Source of the DNA: an uncultured Holophaga sp.
GTDB lineage: Bacteria > Acidobacteriota > Holophagae > Holophagales > Holophagaceae
Direction: 5' to 3'
Length of the DNA stretch: 64,000 nucleotides
Assembly (NCBI RefSeq): GCF_963677305.1
Contig: NZ_OY781925.1
Span: 2,209,501 to 2,273,500 of the forward strand
Shown: in pieces, positions 11,399 to 19,226 of the stretch
Layout of the letters: each line of letters opens with the position of its first letter
How positions within the stretch are numbered: the stretch's first letter is position 1
Notes under the pieces: generated by a model
Databases searched by the model: none
What the model was told of the DNA's origin: nothing
The model's input: only the letters and a program-made list of their open reading frames with translations
Position numbers and translations under genes: made by a program

Positions 11399-13582
11399 TC
11401 AGGTCCTGACCTTGGGCAGGCGCAGACAGCCGATCCCGAGCGCCAGGGCGAGGGGAGCGATGGCACCCCATAAGGGTGGGATGTCCCCGGCCTGGGCGAC
11501 CATGGCGAAAAGGGTCTGGAGCGCGAAGAAGAGGAGCCCAGCCACCAGACTCAGGCCCAGAGCCTGTCCCCGGCCGGAGCGGGGAGCGGGGAAGGCGATG
11601 GAGAGCACGGCGATGACCAGGCAGGGACCCGCCAACCATCGAAGGAAGCGGCTCCAGAGTTGGGTGGCCCTATCAGGAGAGGGAGCCCAGCGTTGCCAGT
11701 GGAAGAGGGCTGTCGTCGAGGCTTGCTCGGCATCGGCATAGCGGCGCAGGGCAGCACTGGGGAAGAGCTCCGTGGCGGCAGGTCCAGGCTCCAGAGTGAG
11801 CCCATTGGAGCGGACCCGCTCTGCCGTCGGAGCGTTCAACTGCCAGCGCAGCAGCATGTCATCTCCGGTGCGCTCCAAAGGAAAGCCCCAGCGGGTGACT
11901 CCATCCATGTACCAGTGGATGCCGGTGGCATTGAGATAGAGCCATGGGCTGGAAGTCTTGCTGATCTTGACCTTCCGGGTGATCTGACGCTTGAGGACCT
12001 CGGCCTTCTCCTGGGCGATGGGGGAGACCATCACCTGGAGGAGGAGGGTGGCCAGGAGCACAGTGCCCCAGGCCTTCCAGGCCGAGAGGAACCACTGGAC
12101 GAAGCTGACACCGCTGGCCTTCAGGGCATTCCATTCCCGGCTGGTGCAGGCCTCGGAGATGGTGAGGACGCTCCCCAGCAGGAAGGCCATGGGCAGGACC
12201 AGGACCAGGAAGGGAGAGAGGTTCCAGACCCAGTAGTGGAGAAAGACCAGGATGGAGACATGGTTCTTGGAGAGGTCCCCAGCCAGGGAGGCGAAGTCGA
12301 TGAGGAGCCCCAGCCCGAGAAAAGTGAGGAGAGTGCCTCCCCAGTTCCGCAACCAGAGACTCCGGCTCCAGCTGCTGAGAATGCCGGAGGAGTGCGTGCG
12401 GGCGCGCCGCAGTGCCAGATCGGGGAGAATGGATCTCAGCCTCCCGCACCCGCGTGTGGCGCAACTGAGCAGACGGCCAGCTTCGGATCTGAGGCGGGTC
12501 CATGGCCCATTGGAGCGGTGGGGGGTCATCCGGCGCCGGAGCAGGTAGAATCCAGCCCCCAGGAAGAACAGGGGCACCAGGAAGAGGGGGAGGGGATTGG
12601 TCAGCACCCGGTTGGCGAAGAAGTCCTCAATGGTCCTCAGTACGAAGTAATACCCGAGGATGACGGCCAGGCTCTTGGGGATGCCGCCGCCCGAAGGGAA
12701 CCTCGGGTGGGAGATGCCCAGGCCAATGCCCAGCAGGAGGAGAGCTGCCACGGCAATGGGCAGGGTCACCCGTCTGCTCAGCTCGATCCAGGCCTCCGGG
12801 TTGCGGTGGGTCAGGAGGTAGGAAGTGGACTGGTATCTGAGGGGCGTCGGGGGGAGCGGCTTGAATCCGCGAGCAGAAGGGATGATGAAGTTTTGCTCTT
12901 TTTGCTTGATATGGATGATTTTACCGTCTTCCTTATCGAAGACGATCCCATTCAGGTCTTCCAGATGCAGGCCCATCTCCGAGAGGTCGGATTGCTCAGA
13001 AAGGTCCATGCGGACGACCTTGGAGGCTACCAGATGCCTGACGGACTGCTCGGAGGTGTCCATGAGGTGGACCTTCCCCTCAGGAGAGACCCAAATCGAG
13101 GTCTGCGGAGCGCCCGGTGGATTCCAGGGGGGGGCCCCGGGGACGAGCCATCGGCTTTTGGCCTCCTCCTGGATCGTGTTCTTGAGCCGGTTCTGCCAGC
13201 GGCAGATCTGGGGGACGAGGAGATTGGAGTTGGCCAGTGAGGCCAGTACCACAAAGGCCGAGATGACCGCCCATGGCTTCACCAGGTGCCTCATGCCGAC
13301 CCCGAGGCCGTTGGAGGCCACCAGCTCCGAGCCCTCGGACATGTACTGGGTGCCCAGGAGCCCGCCGAGAACCGCTGCCATGGGGAGGACCATGCTGATG
13401 TCCTCCGGTATGGAGAGGGCCACCATCGGGAAGATCCACCGGAAGGGAGCTCCCATGCTGAAGAGCTGCCGCGAGATGAACATCAGCTCGTAGGCCATCA
13501 TCAGGCCCAGATAGAAAATCAGGGCGCCAGCGAAGGGAGCCAGCCAACGGCGCAGAAAGTATCGGGGAAGGATGGGCAGCAC
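11399..13582 (-). CDS. Fused LptF-LptG LPS export permease
   Basis: 727 residues. LptF and LptG are normally two ~350-residue permeases (YjgP/YjgQ family) that work with LptB2 to extract LPS from the inner membrane. Here both halves are in one chain. Half 1 (about 1-345): LPRYFLRRWLAPF start, four early helices, periplasmic domain, then RRVTLPIAVAALLLLGIGLG. Half 2 (about 410-727): GGTLLTFLGLGLLIDF, PFLVLVLPMAFLLGSVLTI, periplasmic domain, C-terminal helices. A basic linker (about 350-400) joins them. The GTG at 13582 is chosen: a TTG 25 codons upstream is in frame, but that stretch is AT-rich, unlike LptF and probably the promoter. kdsD lies 85 bases upstream. Confidence 0.82.
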   Translation of the reverse strand: MLPILPRYFLRRWLAPFAGALIFYLGLMMAYELMFISRQLFSMGAPFRWIFPMVALSIPEDISMVLPMAAVLGGLLGTQYMSEGSELVASNGLGVGMRHLVKPWAVISAFVVLASLANSNLLVPQICRWQNRLKNTIQEEAKSRWLVPGAPPWNPPGAPQTSIWVSPEGKVHLMDTSEQSVRHLVASKVVRMDLSEQSDLSEMGLHLEDLNGIVFDKEDGKIIHIKQKEQNFIIPSARGFKPLPPTPLRYQSTSYLLTHRNPEAWIELSRRVTLPIAVAALLLLGIGLGISHPRFPSGGGIPKSLAVILGYYFVLRTIEDFFANRVLTNPLPLFLVPLFFLGAGFYLLRRRMTPHRSNGPWTRLRSEAGRLLSCATRGCGRLRSILPDLALRRARTHSSGILSSWSRSLWLRNWGGTLLTFLGLGLLIDFASLAGDLSKNHVSILVFLHYWVWNLSPFLVLVLPMAFLLGSVLTISEACTSREWNALKASGVSFVQWFLSAWKAWGTVLLATLLLQVMVSPIAQEKAEVLKRQITRKVKISKTSSPWLYLNATGIHWYMDGVTRWGFPLERTGDDMLLRWQLNAPTAERVRSNGLTLEPGPAATELFPSAALRRYADAEQASTTALFHWQRWAPSPDRATQLWSRFLRWLAGPCLVIAVLSIAFPAPRSGRGQALGLSLVAGLLFFALQTLFAMVAQAGDIPPLWGAIAPLALALGIGCLRLPKVRT

Positions 13583-13584
13583 GA

Positions 13585-13640
13585 TCAGATTCAGCTTTCG
13601 ATAATGTATATTATGTAACCTAAGATCTTGGTCGCCAGAG
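13585..13640 (-). promoter_or_regulatory. AT-rich leader of the LptFG gene
   Basis: The minus strand reads ttacataatatacattatcg just before the preferred GTG start. This AT-rich patch in GC-rich DNA contains TATACAT-like -10 sequences and an ataat/attat inverted repeat. It may be an internal promoter between kdsD and lptFG. Confidence 0.35.
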
Positions 13641-13666
13641 CTTGGATTGGTGTCCAACTACTGGAT

Positions 13667-14668
13667 TCAGATCACTTTGGCACCCAGGAGATCGTGGACA
13701 TGGAGAACCCCTGCTGGGAAGGCTCCGGGCTCCCCGATCACCAGGAAGGTGATCTTCCGGGCTTCGAAGATCCTGGAGGCCTCGATGGCCAGCATGTCCG
13801 GGGATCCGGTGACCGGGTGCCGGGTCATGAGATCCGAGGCCCTGAGACCGAGGGGATTCATCCCCGAGCGTTCTGCACGTTCCAGGGCCCGCCGGATGTC
13901 GCCGTCGCTCACGACACCGGCCAACTGGTCCTCCCGGGTGACCAGCGTCATTCCGAGCTTGCCTGAGGTCATGGATTCAAGTACATGAATCAAAGAATCT
14001 TCCTCTTTGACTCGTGGCGCATCCGTATGCATCAGGTCAGAGCACTTCAGGAGGCGGGCGCCCAGGGAGCCACCGGGATGGAACTCGGCGAAGCGCTCAA
14101 GGGTGAAACCACTGGCCACCATCCGATGGGCGGCGAGAATGTCTCCCCAGACGAGCTGGAGGGTTGTGGAGGCCATGGGGGCGAAGTCCAGCGGGCAGCC
14201 TTCACCCTCAGGGAGTTGGTAGGTGAAGCACCAGCGTGCGGCCTGGGCCAGGTGGCTGCCGGGCTTGGAGGTGATGGCCCCGAAGTCGACGCCGAGCCGA
14301 AGGAGGCTGGGAATGAGACGGAGGACTTCCTCGGTCTCCCCACTGTTGGAGAGCAGCAGAACGGTGTCCTGAGGGGTGATCATCCCCAGGTCGCCGTGGA
14401 GGGCGTCACCCGGGTGGATGAACAGGCTCGGGCATCCCGTGGAGGCGAGGGTGGCGGAAATCTTCCGGGCGATCAGTCCGGATTTGCCCACACCCGAGAG
14501 TACCACCCTGCCCTGGCCAGCCAGGATGTGGCGTGTCCAGGACTCCAGCTGGGCGAAGTCGAGGGAGCCTCGGAGGAGTTCCAGGGCGCTGCTGGCTGCC
14601 TGCAGGACCTGGAAGGCTGCGGTGTGGGTACTGGGGAGATCATCAGGCACTTGGGCTTTCGTCGACAT
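13667..14668 (-). CDS. kdsD: Arabinose-5-phosphate isomerase (Kdo synthesis)
   Basis: 333 residues, KpsF/GutQ/KdsD family. Converts ribulose-5-phosphate to arabinose-5-phosphate, the first step to Kdo of the LPS core. N-terminal SIS sugar-isomerase domain (VVLSGVGKSGLIARKISATL; HPGDALHGDLGM; LLSNSGETEE; EFHPGGSLGARLL), then two C-terminal CBS domains (about 205-333) including VVSDGDIRRALE. Next to the LPS export permease gene in the same direction, which supports an LPS role. Starts 49 bases from the divergent spoVG. Confidence 0.92.
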   Translation of the reverse strand: MSTKAQVPDDLPSTHTAAFQVLQAASSALELLRGSLDFAQLESWTRHILAGQGRVVLSGVGKSGLIARKISATLASTGCPSLFIHPGDALHGDLGMITPQDTVLLLSNSGETEEVLRLIPSLLRLGVDFGAITSKPGSHLAQAARWCFTYQLPEGEGCPLDFAPMASTTLQLVWGDILAAHRMVASGFTLERFAEFHPGGSLGARLLKCSDLMHTDAPRVKEEDSLIHVLESMTSGKLGMTLVTREDQLAGVVSDGDIRRALERAERSGMNPLGLRASDLMTRHPVTGSPDMLAIEASRIFEARKITFLVIGEPGAFPAGVLHVHDLLGAKVI

Positions 14669-14717
14669 GAAGTCAGGTTACCATCCAACAAGGGGGGCTG
14701 CCCTCTGGAGGCCACGC

Positions 14718-15077
14718 ATGATCAACATCACCGACATCAGGATCAACCGGATCGAAGGCGACGAGAAGCTCCGGGCCTTCGTCTCGATCGTGATCGATGA
14801 TGCCTTTCTGGTCGGGGATCTGCGGGTGGTGGAGGGCGAGGACGGCTACTTCGTGGCCATGCCGAGCAAGCGCAAGCGGGATGGCTCCTACAAGGACATC
14901 GCCTTCCCCCTCAACCAGGAGGTGCGTGAGGCTTTGGAGCGGCAGATTCTGCTCGCCTACGAAAAGGCCACCGGACATCGCGCCATCCCTCGGTTGGAGG
15001 AGGAGGCTTCGACAATCAGACCGGATCTCTTGAGTGTGGAGGAGTTCGGCTTCACGCCCAAGACAGGGGCCCCCTGA
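14718..15077 (+). CDS. spoVG: SpoVG family RNA/DNA-binding regulator
   Basis: 119 residues. Matches SpoVG closely: INITDIRINRIEGDEKLRAF, VIDDAFLVGDLRVVEGEDG, FVAMPSKRKRDGSYKDIAFP, followed by a longer C-terminal tail than in Bacillus. Family members bind nucleic acid and act in post-transcriptional or division control. The ATG at 14718 has a CTGGAGG site and matches family starts; the longer upstream frame is rejected. Divergent from kdsD with only 49 bases between start codons. Confidence 0.93.
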   Translation: MINITDIRINRIEGDEKLRAFVSIVIDDAFLVGDLRVVEGEDGYFVAMPSKRKRDGSYKDIAFPLNQEVREALERQILLAYEKATGHRAIPRLEEEASTIRPDLLSVEEFGFTPKTGAP

Positions 15078-15124
15078 GGCTGGATGGACAGTGGAGGCTG
15101 CGCCCGCTAGACTGTGACCTGCAC

Positions 15125-15199
15125 TGGGGAGTCGCCAAGTGGTAAGGCAGCAGGTTTTGATCCTGCCTATCGAGGGTTCGAATCCTTCCTCCCCAACCA
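15125..15199 (+). tRNA. tRNA-Gln (anticodon TTG)
   Basis: Complete 75-base cloverleaf. Acceptor stem tggggag / ctcccca, D arm with aagtggtaaggc, anticodon stem gcagg/cctgc around loop ttttgat (anticodon TTG), T arm ending ggttcgaatcc, discriminator A and an encoded CCA. It lies just after spoVG on the same strand. Confidence 0.97.
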
Positions 15200-15234
15200 G
15201 AAAAGCCCCCCGCTGAAACGGGGGGCTTTTCTGG
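15197..15234 (+). terminator. Terminator of tRNA-Gln
   Basis: 16-bp perfect inverted repeat (starting with the tRNA CCA, ccagaaaagccccccg) around the loop ctgaaa, with T residues in the 3' arm. It begins inside the encoded CCA end, so the tRNA is released right at its mature 3' end. Confidence 0.85.
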
Positions 15235-15292
15235 TTTAGGGAATTGCAGGTCTTGGGGTTGACTTGAATCGTGTTGAAAAAACAACCTTAAA

Positions 15293-15322
15293 TAGATAAA
15301 AACAAATGTCTTAATTTATCTA
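15293..15322. repeat. AT-rich inverted repeat at the 3' end of mqnC
   Basis: tagataaa and tttatcta form a perfect 8-bp inverted repeat around a 14-base AT-rich loop, overlapping the mqnC stop codon. The stretch 15260-15340 is much more AT-rich than its surroundings. It may serve as a weak terminator for mqnC. Confidence 0.4.
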
Positions 15323-16402
15323 CAATGATCGATATATGTTGTCCCGCTGTCGAGGGGTGTACCCCGCATTGCGGATCAGGTGTTCGATCTCCTCCCGGTT
15401 GAACTCGAAGTGGGTTCCGGCGGCGCTGACCACGTTCTCCTCCAGCATCAGGCTACCCATGTCATCGCAGCCGAAGTGCAGCGCCAGTTGGCCCGTCTTG
15501 TCCCCCATGGTGACCCAAGAACTTTGAATGTGTTCGAAGTTATCCAAGTAAATTCTTGATACAGAAATGGTTCTTAGATAATCATCGTGGGTTGCCGCTG
15601 GGATGCGCCCTGCCCACACGGTGTTGCCTGACTGGAAGGGCCAAGCGGCGAATGCGGTGTGATACCCCCCATTGGCCCGCTGCAGGGCACGGTCCTGTTG
15701 CTGCCGGAGGCACCGGAGATGCTCCACTCTGTCCTCCAGGGACTCGCCGATGCCGAACATCATGGTGCCTGTGGTCTTCATGCCGATCTTGTGCGCCTCC
15801 TCCATGACCTCCAGCCAGTCCCCGGAGCTGCCCTTCAAAGGGGCGATCCTCGCCCGGACCTGATCCACCAGAATCTCGGCCCCTCCTCCCGGGAGGCTGC
15901 CCAAGCCTGCCTCCCGTAGGACTTCCAGCGTCCTGCCGAGGCTGAGGCCATTGAGTTGCGACATGGTCCGGATCTCCACTGGACTGAAGCCGTGGAGCCA
16001 GAGCCCCTCCTCACGGATGGTCTGCGACAGGTTCAGGTAGTGCGACCAGGGAAGCTCGGGGTTCACCCCGCCCTGTAGCAGGACCCCGGTGCCCCCCAGG
16101 CGCCGGGTCTCTCGACACTTTTCACGCAAAGTCTCCAGGGGAAGCACATAGGCTCCCGCGGCCCCCGGGGTGCAGTGGAAGGCACAGAATGAGCAGTGGC
16201 GGTCACAGATGTTGGTGAAGTTGATGTTGCGATCGATCACATAGGTGACTTGGTCGCTGGCTGATCTCCGATTGCGGACCAGGGTGGCCAAGTGTGCCAG
16301 TTCCGGGAGTTCGGCCTCCCTGAACAGGGCAAGGGCTGCCGATTCGCCGATGCGGGAGCCCAGCTCCAGCTCGTTCCAGATTCCTTTGATGCCAGCAGCC
16401 AA
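15320..16402 (-). CDS. mqnC: Cyclic dehypoxanthinyl futalosine synthase (MqnC)
   Basis: 360 residues, radical SAM enzyme of the futalosine route to menaquinone. Motifs: YVIDRNINFTNICDRHC with cluster cysteines C66, C70 and C73; GGTGVLLQGGVNPELP; SPVEIRTMSQLNGLSL; LGSLPGGGAEILVDQVR; GMKTTGTMMFGIGESLEDR; FQSGNTVWAG. The combination of DRNIN and PGGGAEIL separates MqnC from the paralogue MqnE. The start is TTG at 16402 with GGGAGAG upstream. A ~70-base segment around 15525-15590 has markedly AT-rich codons although its protein sequence is normal. No other mqn gene is nearby. Confidence 0.88.
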   Translation of the reverse strand: MAAGIKGIWNELELGSRIGESAALALFREAELPELAHLATLVRNRRSASDQVTYVIDRNINFTNICDRHCSFCAFHCTPGAAGAYVLPLETLREKCRETRRLGGTGVLLQGGVNPELPWSHYLNLSQTIREEGLWLHGFSPVEIRTMSQLNGLSLGRTLEVLREAGLGSLPGGGAEILVDQVRARIAPLKGSSGDWLEVMEEAHKIGMKTTGTMMFGIGESLEDRVEHLRCLRQQQDRALQRANGGYHTAFAAWPFQSGNTVWAGRIPAATHDDYLRTISVSRIYLDNFEHIQSSWVTMGDKTGQLALHFGCDDMGSLMLEENVVSAAGTHFEFNREEIEHLIRNAGYTPRQRDNIYRSL

Positions 16403-16475
16403 GACACACTCTCCCTGCGAAGATCCAGTCTAGCCCAGGTCTGCGGCCGGAAAACCGGCAGCCCTGGTACAGGAA

Positions 16476-16497
16476 GAGGGGCCCCAGTGGGCCCCTC
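16476..16497 (-). terminator. Candidate hairpin terminator after hpf
   Basis: Perfect 9-bp GC-rich stem (gaggggccc / gggcccctc) with a 4-base loop, 20 bases after the hpf stop and before mqnC. There is no clear T-run, so it is a weak terminator candidate closing the recJ-lpt-rpoN-hpf operon. Confidence 0.5.
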
Positions 16498-16516
16498 CAT
16501 CCGGCAACATGAGGGC

Positions 16517-16849
16517 CTACTCTTCTTCTGCGGCCACCAGATCCTTGCCGGTGCCGGTCTTGACACTGGCCTGGCGCTTCCCGGCCTGTTTGTGGGCCTG
16601 GGTCTCCAGCTTATCCATAGCCTGGGCAAGACTGGCGTACATGTCGTCCGTCTCAGCACTGGCCAGGAAGTCGCTGGTGCGGGTCTTGAGGGCGACCTCG
16701 GCCTGATGGCGGTGCTTCTCGACCGAGAGGACGACGTGCACATCGATGATGTCATCGAGGTAGGTGGACATCTTGTCCAGTCGTTCCTGGGAGAAGGCGC
16801 GAAGAGCGTCGGTGACTTCTACATGGCGGCCGGTGAAGTTTACCTTCAT
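16517..16849 (-). CDS. hpf: Ribosome hibernation promoting factor, short type
   Basis: 110 residues, YfiA/HPF/RaiA family. Binds the 30S decoding region and silences idle ribosomes. Conserved MKVNFTGRHVEVTDALR start, LDDIIDVHVVLSVEKHRH and the AETDDMYASLAQAMDKLE segment. It lacks the C-terminal dimerisation domain of long HPF. AGGAG ribosome site before the ATG. It follows rpoN in the arrangement lptB-rpoN-hpf known from proteobacteria, where it is co-transcribed. Confidence 0.92.
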   Translation of the reverse strand: MKVNFTGRHVEVTDALRAFSQERLDKMSTYLDDIIDVHVVLSVEKHRHQAEVALKTRTSDFLASAETDDMYASLAQAMDKLETQAHKQAGKRQASVKTGTGKDLVAAEEE

Positions 16850-16938
16850 CGCGGACTCCTATTGAACGGGGCCTTGGGTGGCCCGGGGATGAACGGTGTA
16901 GTGATTTGTTGCCTGGGGAACCCGCTGCATCACGACCT

Positions 16939-18486
16939 TTATCGGCGGCGCCGACGGGAAGCTGGAGGAATTTTCAGCTCCTCGCGGTATTTGTTGACGG
17001 TCCTCCGGGCGACCTTGATGCCATCCCGCTCGAGCAGTCCGGCAATGGCCTCGTCGGAGAGGGGCTTGGCCGGGTTCTCGGCTTGAATCAGGCTCTTGAT
17101 CTTGTGCTTGACCACCGTGGCCGAGACATCCTCTCCGGTGGAGGACCCGAGGCTGGCGCTGAAGAAGTAGTTCAGGTCGAAGAGCCCCTGGGGGGTGTGG
17201 ATGGTCTTGGCCTTGACCACCCTGGAGATGGTGGACTCGTGGAACCCTGTGGCTTCAGCCACATCCCGCAGCACCATGGGGCGGAGCCGCTCCACCCCAT
17301 GCTCCAGGAACTCGGTCTGCAGTTCGACAATGCTGGAGGCCACCCGGAGCACCGTCCGGTTGCGGTCCTCCACCCCTCGGATGAAGTCCCTGGCCGATCG
17401 GTATTTCTCCCGGATGAAGTCCTTGTCCCCCTTGTCCTCGGCCTTGGAGAGGAAATTACGGTAATCGGGGCTGACTTTGAGGCGGGGCAGACCGTCATCA
17501 TTGAGGAAGACACGCCAAGTGCCGTCCTCCGAACGGAGCACCACCACATCCGGCTTGACGACCCGATCCCCCTCTGGATCGAAGGCCCTGCCGGGGGCAG
17601 GGTGCAGGTGACGCAGGGTTTCGAGGGCCAGGGTCAGTTCCTCCGGGCCGCAGTCGAGGGCCTTCCTGAGACGGCCACTGTCCCGGAGGGTGAGGAGCTC
17701 GCAGTGCTCCCGGATGATGCGGACCGCCAGGTCGTCAGGTTCCGCGCCGGCATGGCAGAGCTGCAGGAGCAGGCTCTCCTGGACGGTGAAGCAACCCACG
17801 CCGCTGGGTGAGAATTCCTGCAGGATCTCCAGGAGTTCCAGGAGCTTGACCAGATCGATACCCATGGCCTCGGCCAGGGCACGGGGGTGGGTGGTCTCCT
17901 CAGAGTGGTCCGGATCGAGGCGTAGGAATCCCTTGGGATCCACATGGTCAATCAGCTGCTCCATGAGGGTGGCCCGGGGGTCCCCGCTCTCCATGAGCTC
18001 GTAGAGCTGGGTGATGAGATGGTCGTGCAGGGACTCGGTGTTGGCCAGCCGGTCCTCCCAGCTCGTCCGCTCATCCTCGGGCAGGCTGCTGGTGCGGGGA
18101 AGGTCCGTATCCCAGGAGTTCTCCGCACCCTCGTCCGTCTCCTGGACTTGGGAGATGCCCTCCTCGGTGAAGGAGGCCAGGTCCTGATCCGGGTTCATCT
18201 CGGCAGCCACGGGCTGGTCGGGGAGATCAAAGCCCTCCTCGGGCTCGGTGGAGGGATCATCCGGAATCTCGGAGTCCCTGCCCTCCTCCAGGGCCTGCAG
18301 GGTTGGGGCCTCGTCATCCTCCACCATCTCCAGGAGGGGGTTCTCCTGCAGCTCATGCTCGATGGTGTTGCCCAGCTCCAGCAGATTCATCTGCCAGAGT
18401 TTGAGCTTGAGCTGCATAGCGGGCGTCAGGGCCAGGGTCTGGCTCTGGGCAAGCCGCTGGGAGAGGGCGTGACCGATCATAGCCAT
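16939..18486 (-). CDS. rpoN: RNA polymerase sigma-54 factor
   Basis: 515 residues. Region I is Gln/Leu-rich (LAQSQTLALTPAMQLKLKLWQM, in part), followed by an acidic region II, a core-binding domain, the HTH (DVAEATGFHESTISRVVK) and the C-terminal RpoN box ARRTVNKYREELKI that reads the -24 element. The ATG at 18486 overlaps the lptB stop (TGATG), indicating translational coupling; a TTG one codon earlier is less likely. It would serve the -24/-12 promoter seen before flagellin. It needs bacterial enhancer-binding ATPases, none of which are in this window. Confidence 0.97.
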   Translation of the reverse strand: MAMIGHALSQRLAQSQTLALTPAMQLKLKLWQMNLLELGNTIEHELQENPLLEMVEDDEAPTLQALEEGRDSEIPDDPSTEPEEGFDLPDQPVAAEMNPDQDLASFTEEGISQVQETDEGAENSWDTDLPRTSSLPEDERTSWEDRLANTESLHDHLITQLYELMESGDPRATLMEQLIDHVDPKGFLRLDPDHSEETTHPRALAEAMGIDLVKLLELLEILQEFSPSGVGCFTVQESLLLQLCHAGAEPDDLAVRIIREHCELLTLRDSGRLRKALDCGPEELTLALETLRHLHPAPGRAFDPEGDRVVKPDVVVLRSEDGTWRVFLNDDGLPRLKVSPDYRNFLSKAEDKGDKDFIREKYRSARDFIRGVEDRNRTVLRVASSIVELQTEFLEHGVERLRPMVLRDVAEATGFHESTISRVVKAKTIHTPQGLFDLNYFFSASLGSSTGEDVSATVVKHKIKSLIQAENPAKPLSDEAIAGLLERDGIKVARRTVNKYREELKIPPASRRRRR

Positions 18487-19226
18487 CAATCGAGCCTGAA
18501 CCGGTCGCCCAGGTACACCCGGCGGATGTCGGGGTCCTCTGCGATCTCGTTGGGAAGTCCGTGTTTCATGATCATGCCATCCGCCAAGATATAGGCCCTG
18601 TCTGCAATCTGCAAGGTTTCCCGGACGTTGTGGTCCGTGATCAGGACCCCGATGCCACGGGTTCTGAGGTCTGCGATCAGGCTTTGGATCTCCATGACCG
18701 ACTTGGGGTCCACGCCGGCGAAGGGCTCGTCGAGGAGCATGATCCTGGGATCACTGACCAGGGCGCGGGCCATTTCGCAGCGCCGCCGCTCCCCGCCCGA
18801 CAGGCTCATGCCCTCGGTGTCCCGGACCTTGTGGAGATGGAACTCCTCCAGAAGCTTCTCGCAGCGCTCCTTCTGGGCCTGCCTGGGGATGGGCAGGAAC
18901 TCGGCGATGGCCATGAGGTTCTCCCATACCGTGAGGGAACGGAAGACACTGGATTCCTGGGGCAGGTAGCCGATGCCCTTCCGGGCACGCCGGTGCATGG
19001 GCATCTTGGTGATGTCGTACTGGCACCAGTGGATACGGCCCTGGTCCGGGGCCTCCACCCCCACCACCATATAGAAGGTGGTGGTCTTGCCCGCTCCATT
19101 GGGACCCAGGAGGCCCACCACCTCTCCAGGGGTGACCTCGAGGGAAACGCCCCGCACCACGGAGCGATCTCCATAGCGCTTGTGAAGGTTCTCTGCCCTC
19201 AGGCTGACCTGTGGGGAATCCGTCAT
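18486..19226 (-). CDS. lptB: LPS export ABC transporter ATPase LptB
   Basis: 246 residues. Drives LPS extraction by LptFG. Walker [20 protein letters not shown], the LptB-type Q-loop region [20 protein letters not shown], signature [15 protein letters not shown], Walker [14 protein letters not shown], switch histidine in [10 protein letters not shown]. The ATG at 19226 overlaps the stop of the upstream lptC/A gene (ATGA). The frame is open much further upstream but that stretch is antisense to the upstream gene's coding frame and is not used. Confidence 0.96.
   Translation of the reverse strand: MTDSPQVSLRAENLHKRYGDRSVVRGVSLEVTPGEVVGLLGPNGAGKTTTFYMVVGVEAPDQGRIHWCQYDITKMPMHRRARKGIGYLPQESSVFRSLTVWENLMAIAEFLPIPRQAQKERCEKLLEEFHLHKVRDTEGMSLSGGERRRCEMARALVSDPRIMLLDEPFAGVDPKSVMEIQSLIADLRTRGIGVLITDHNVRETLQIADRAYILADGMIMKHGLPNEIAEDPDIRRVYLGDRFRLD

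Noticed and set aside
15125..15322. tRNA-Gln with adjacent AT-rich inverted repeat as an integration site
   Set aside because: No integrase, no duplicated tRNA end and no foreign gene content was found next to it.
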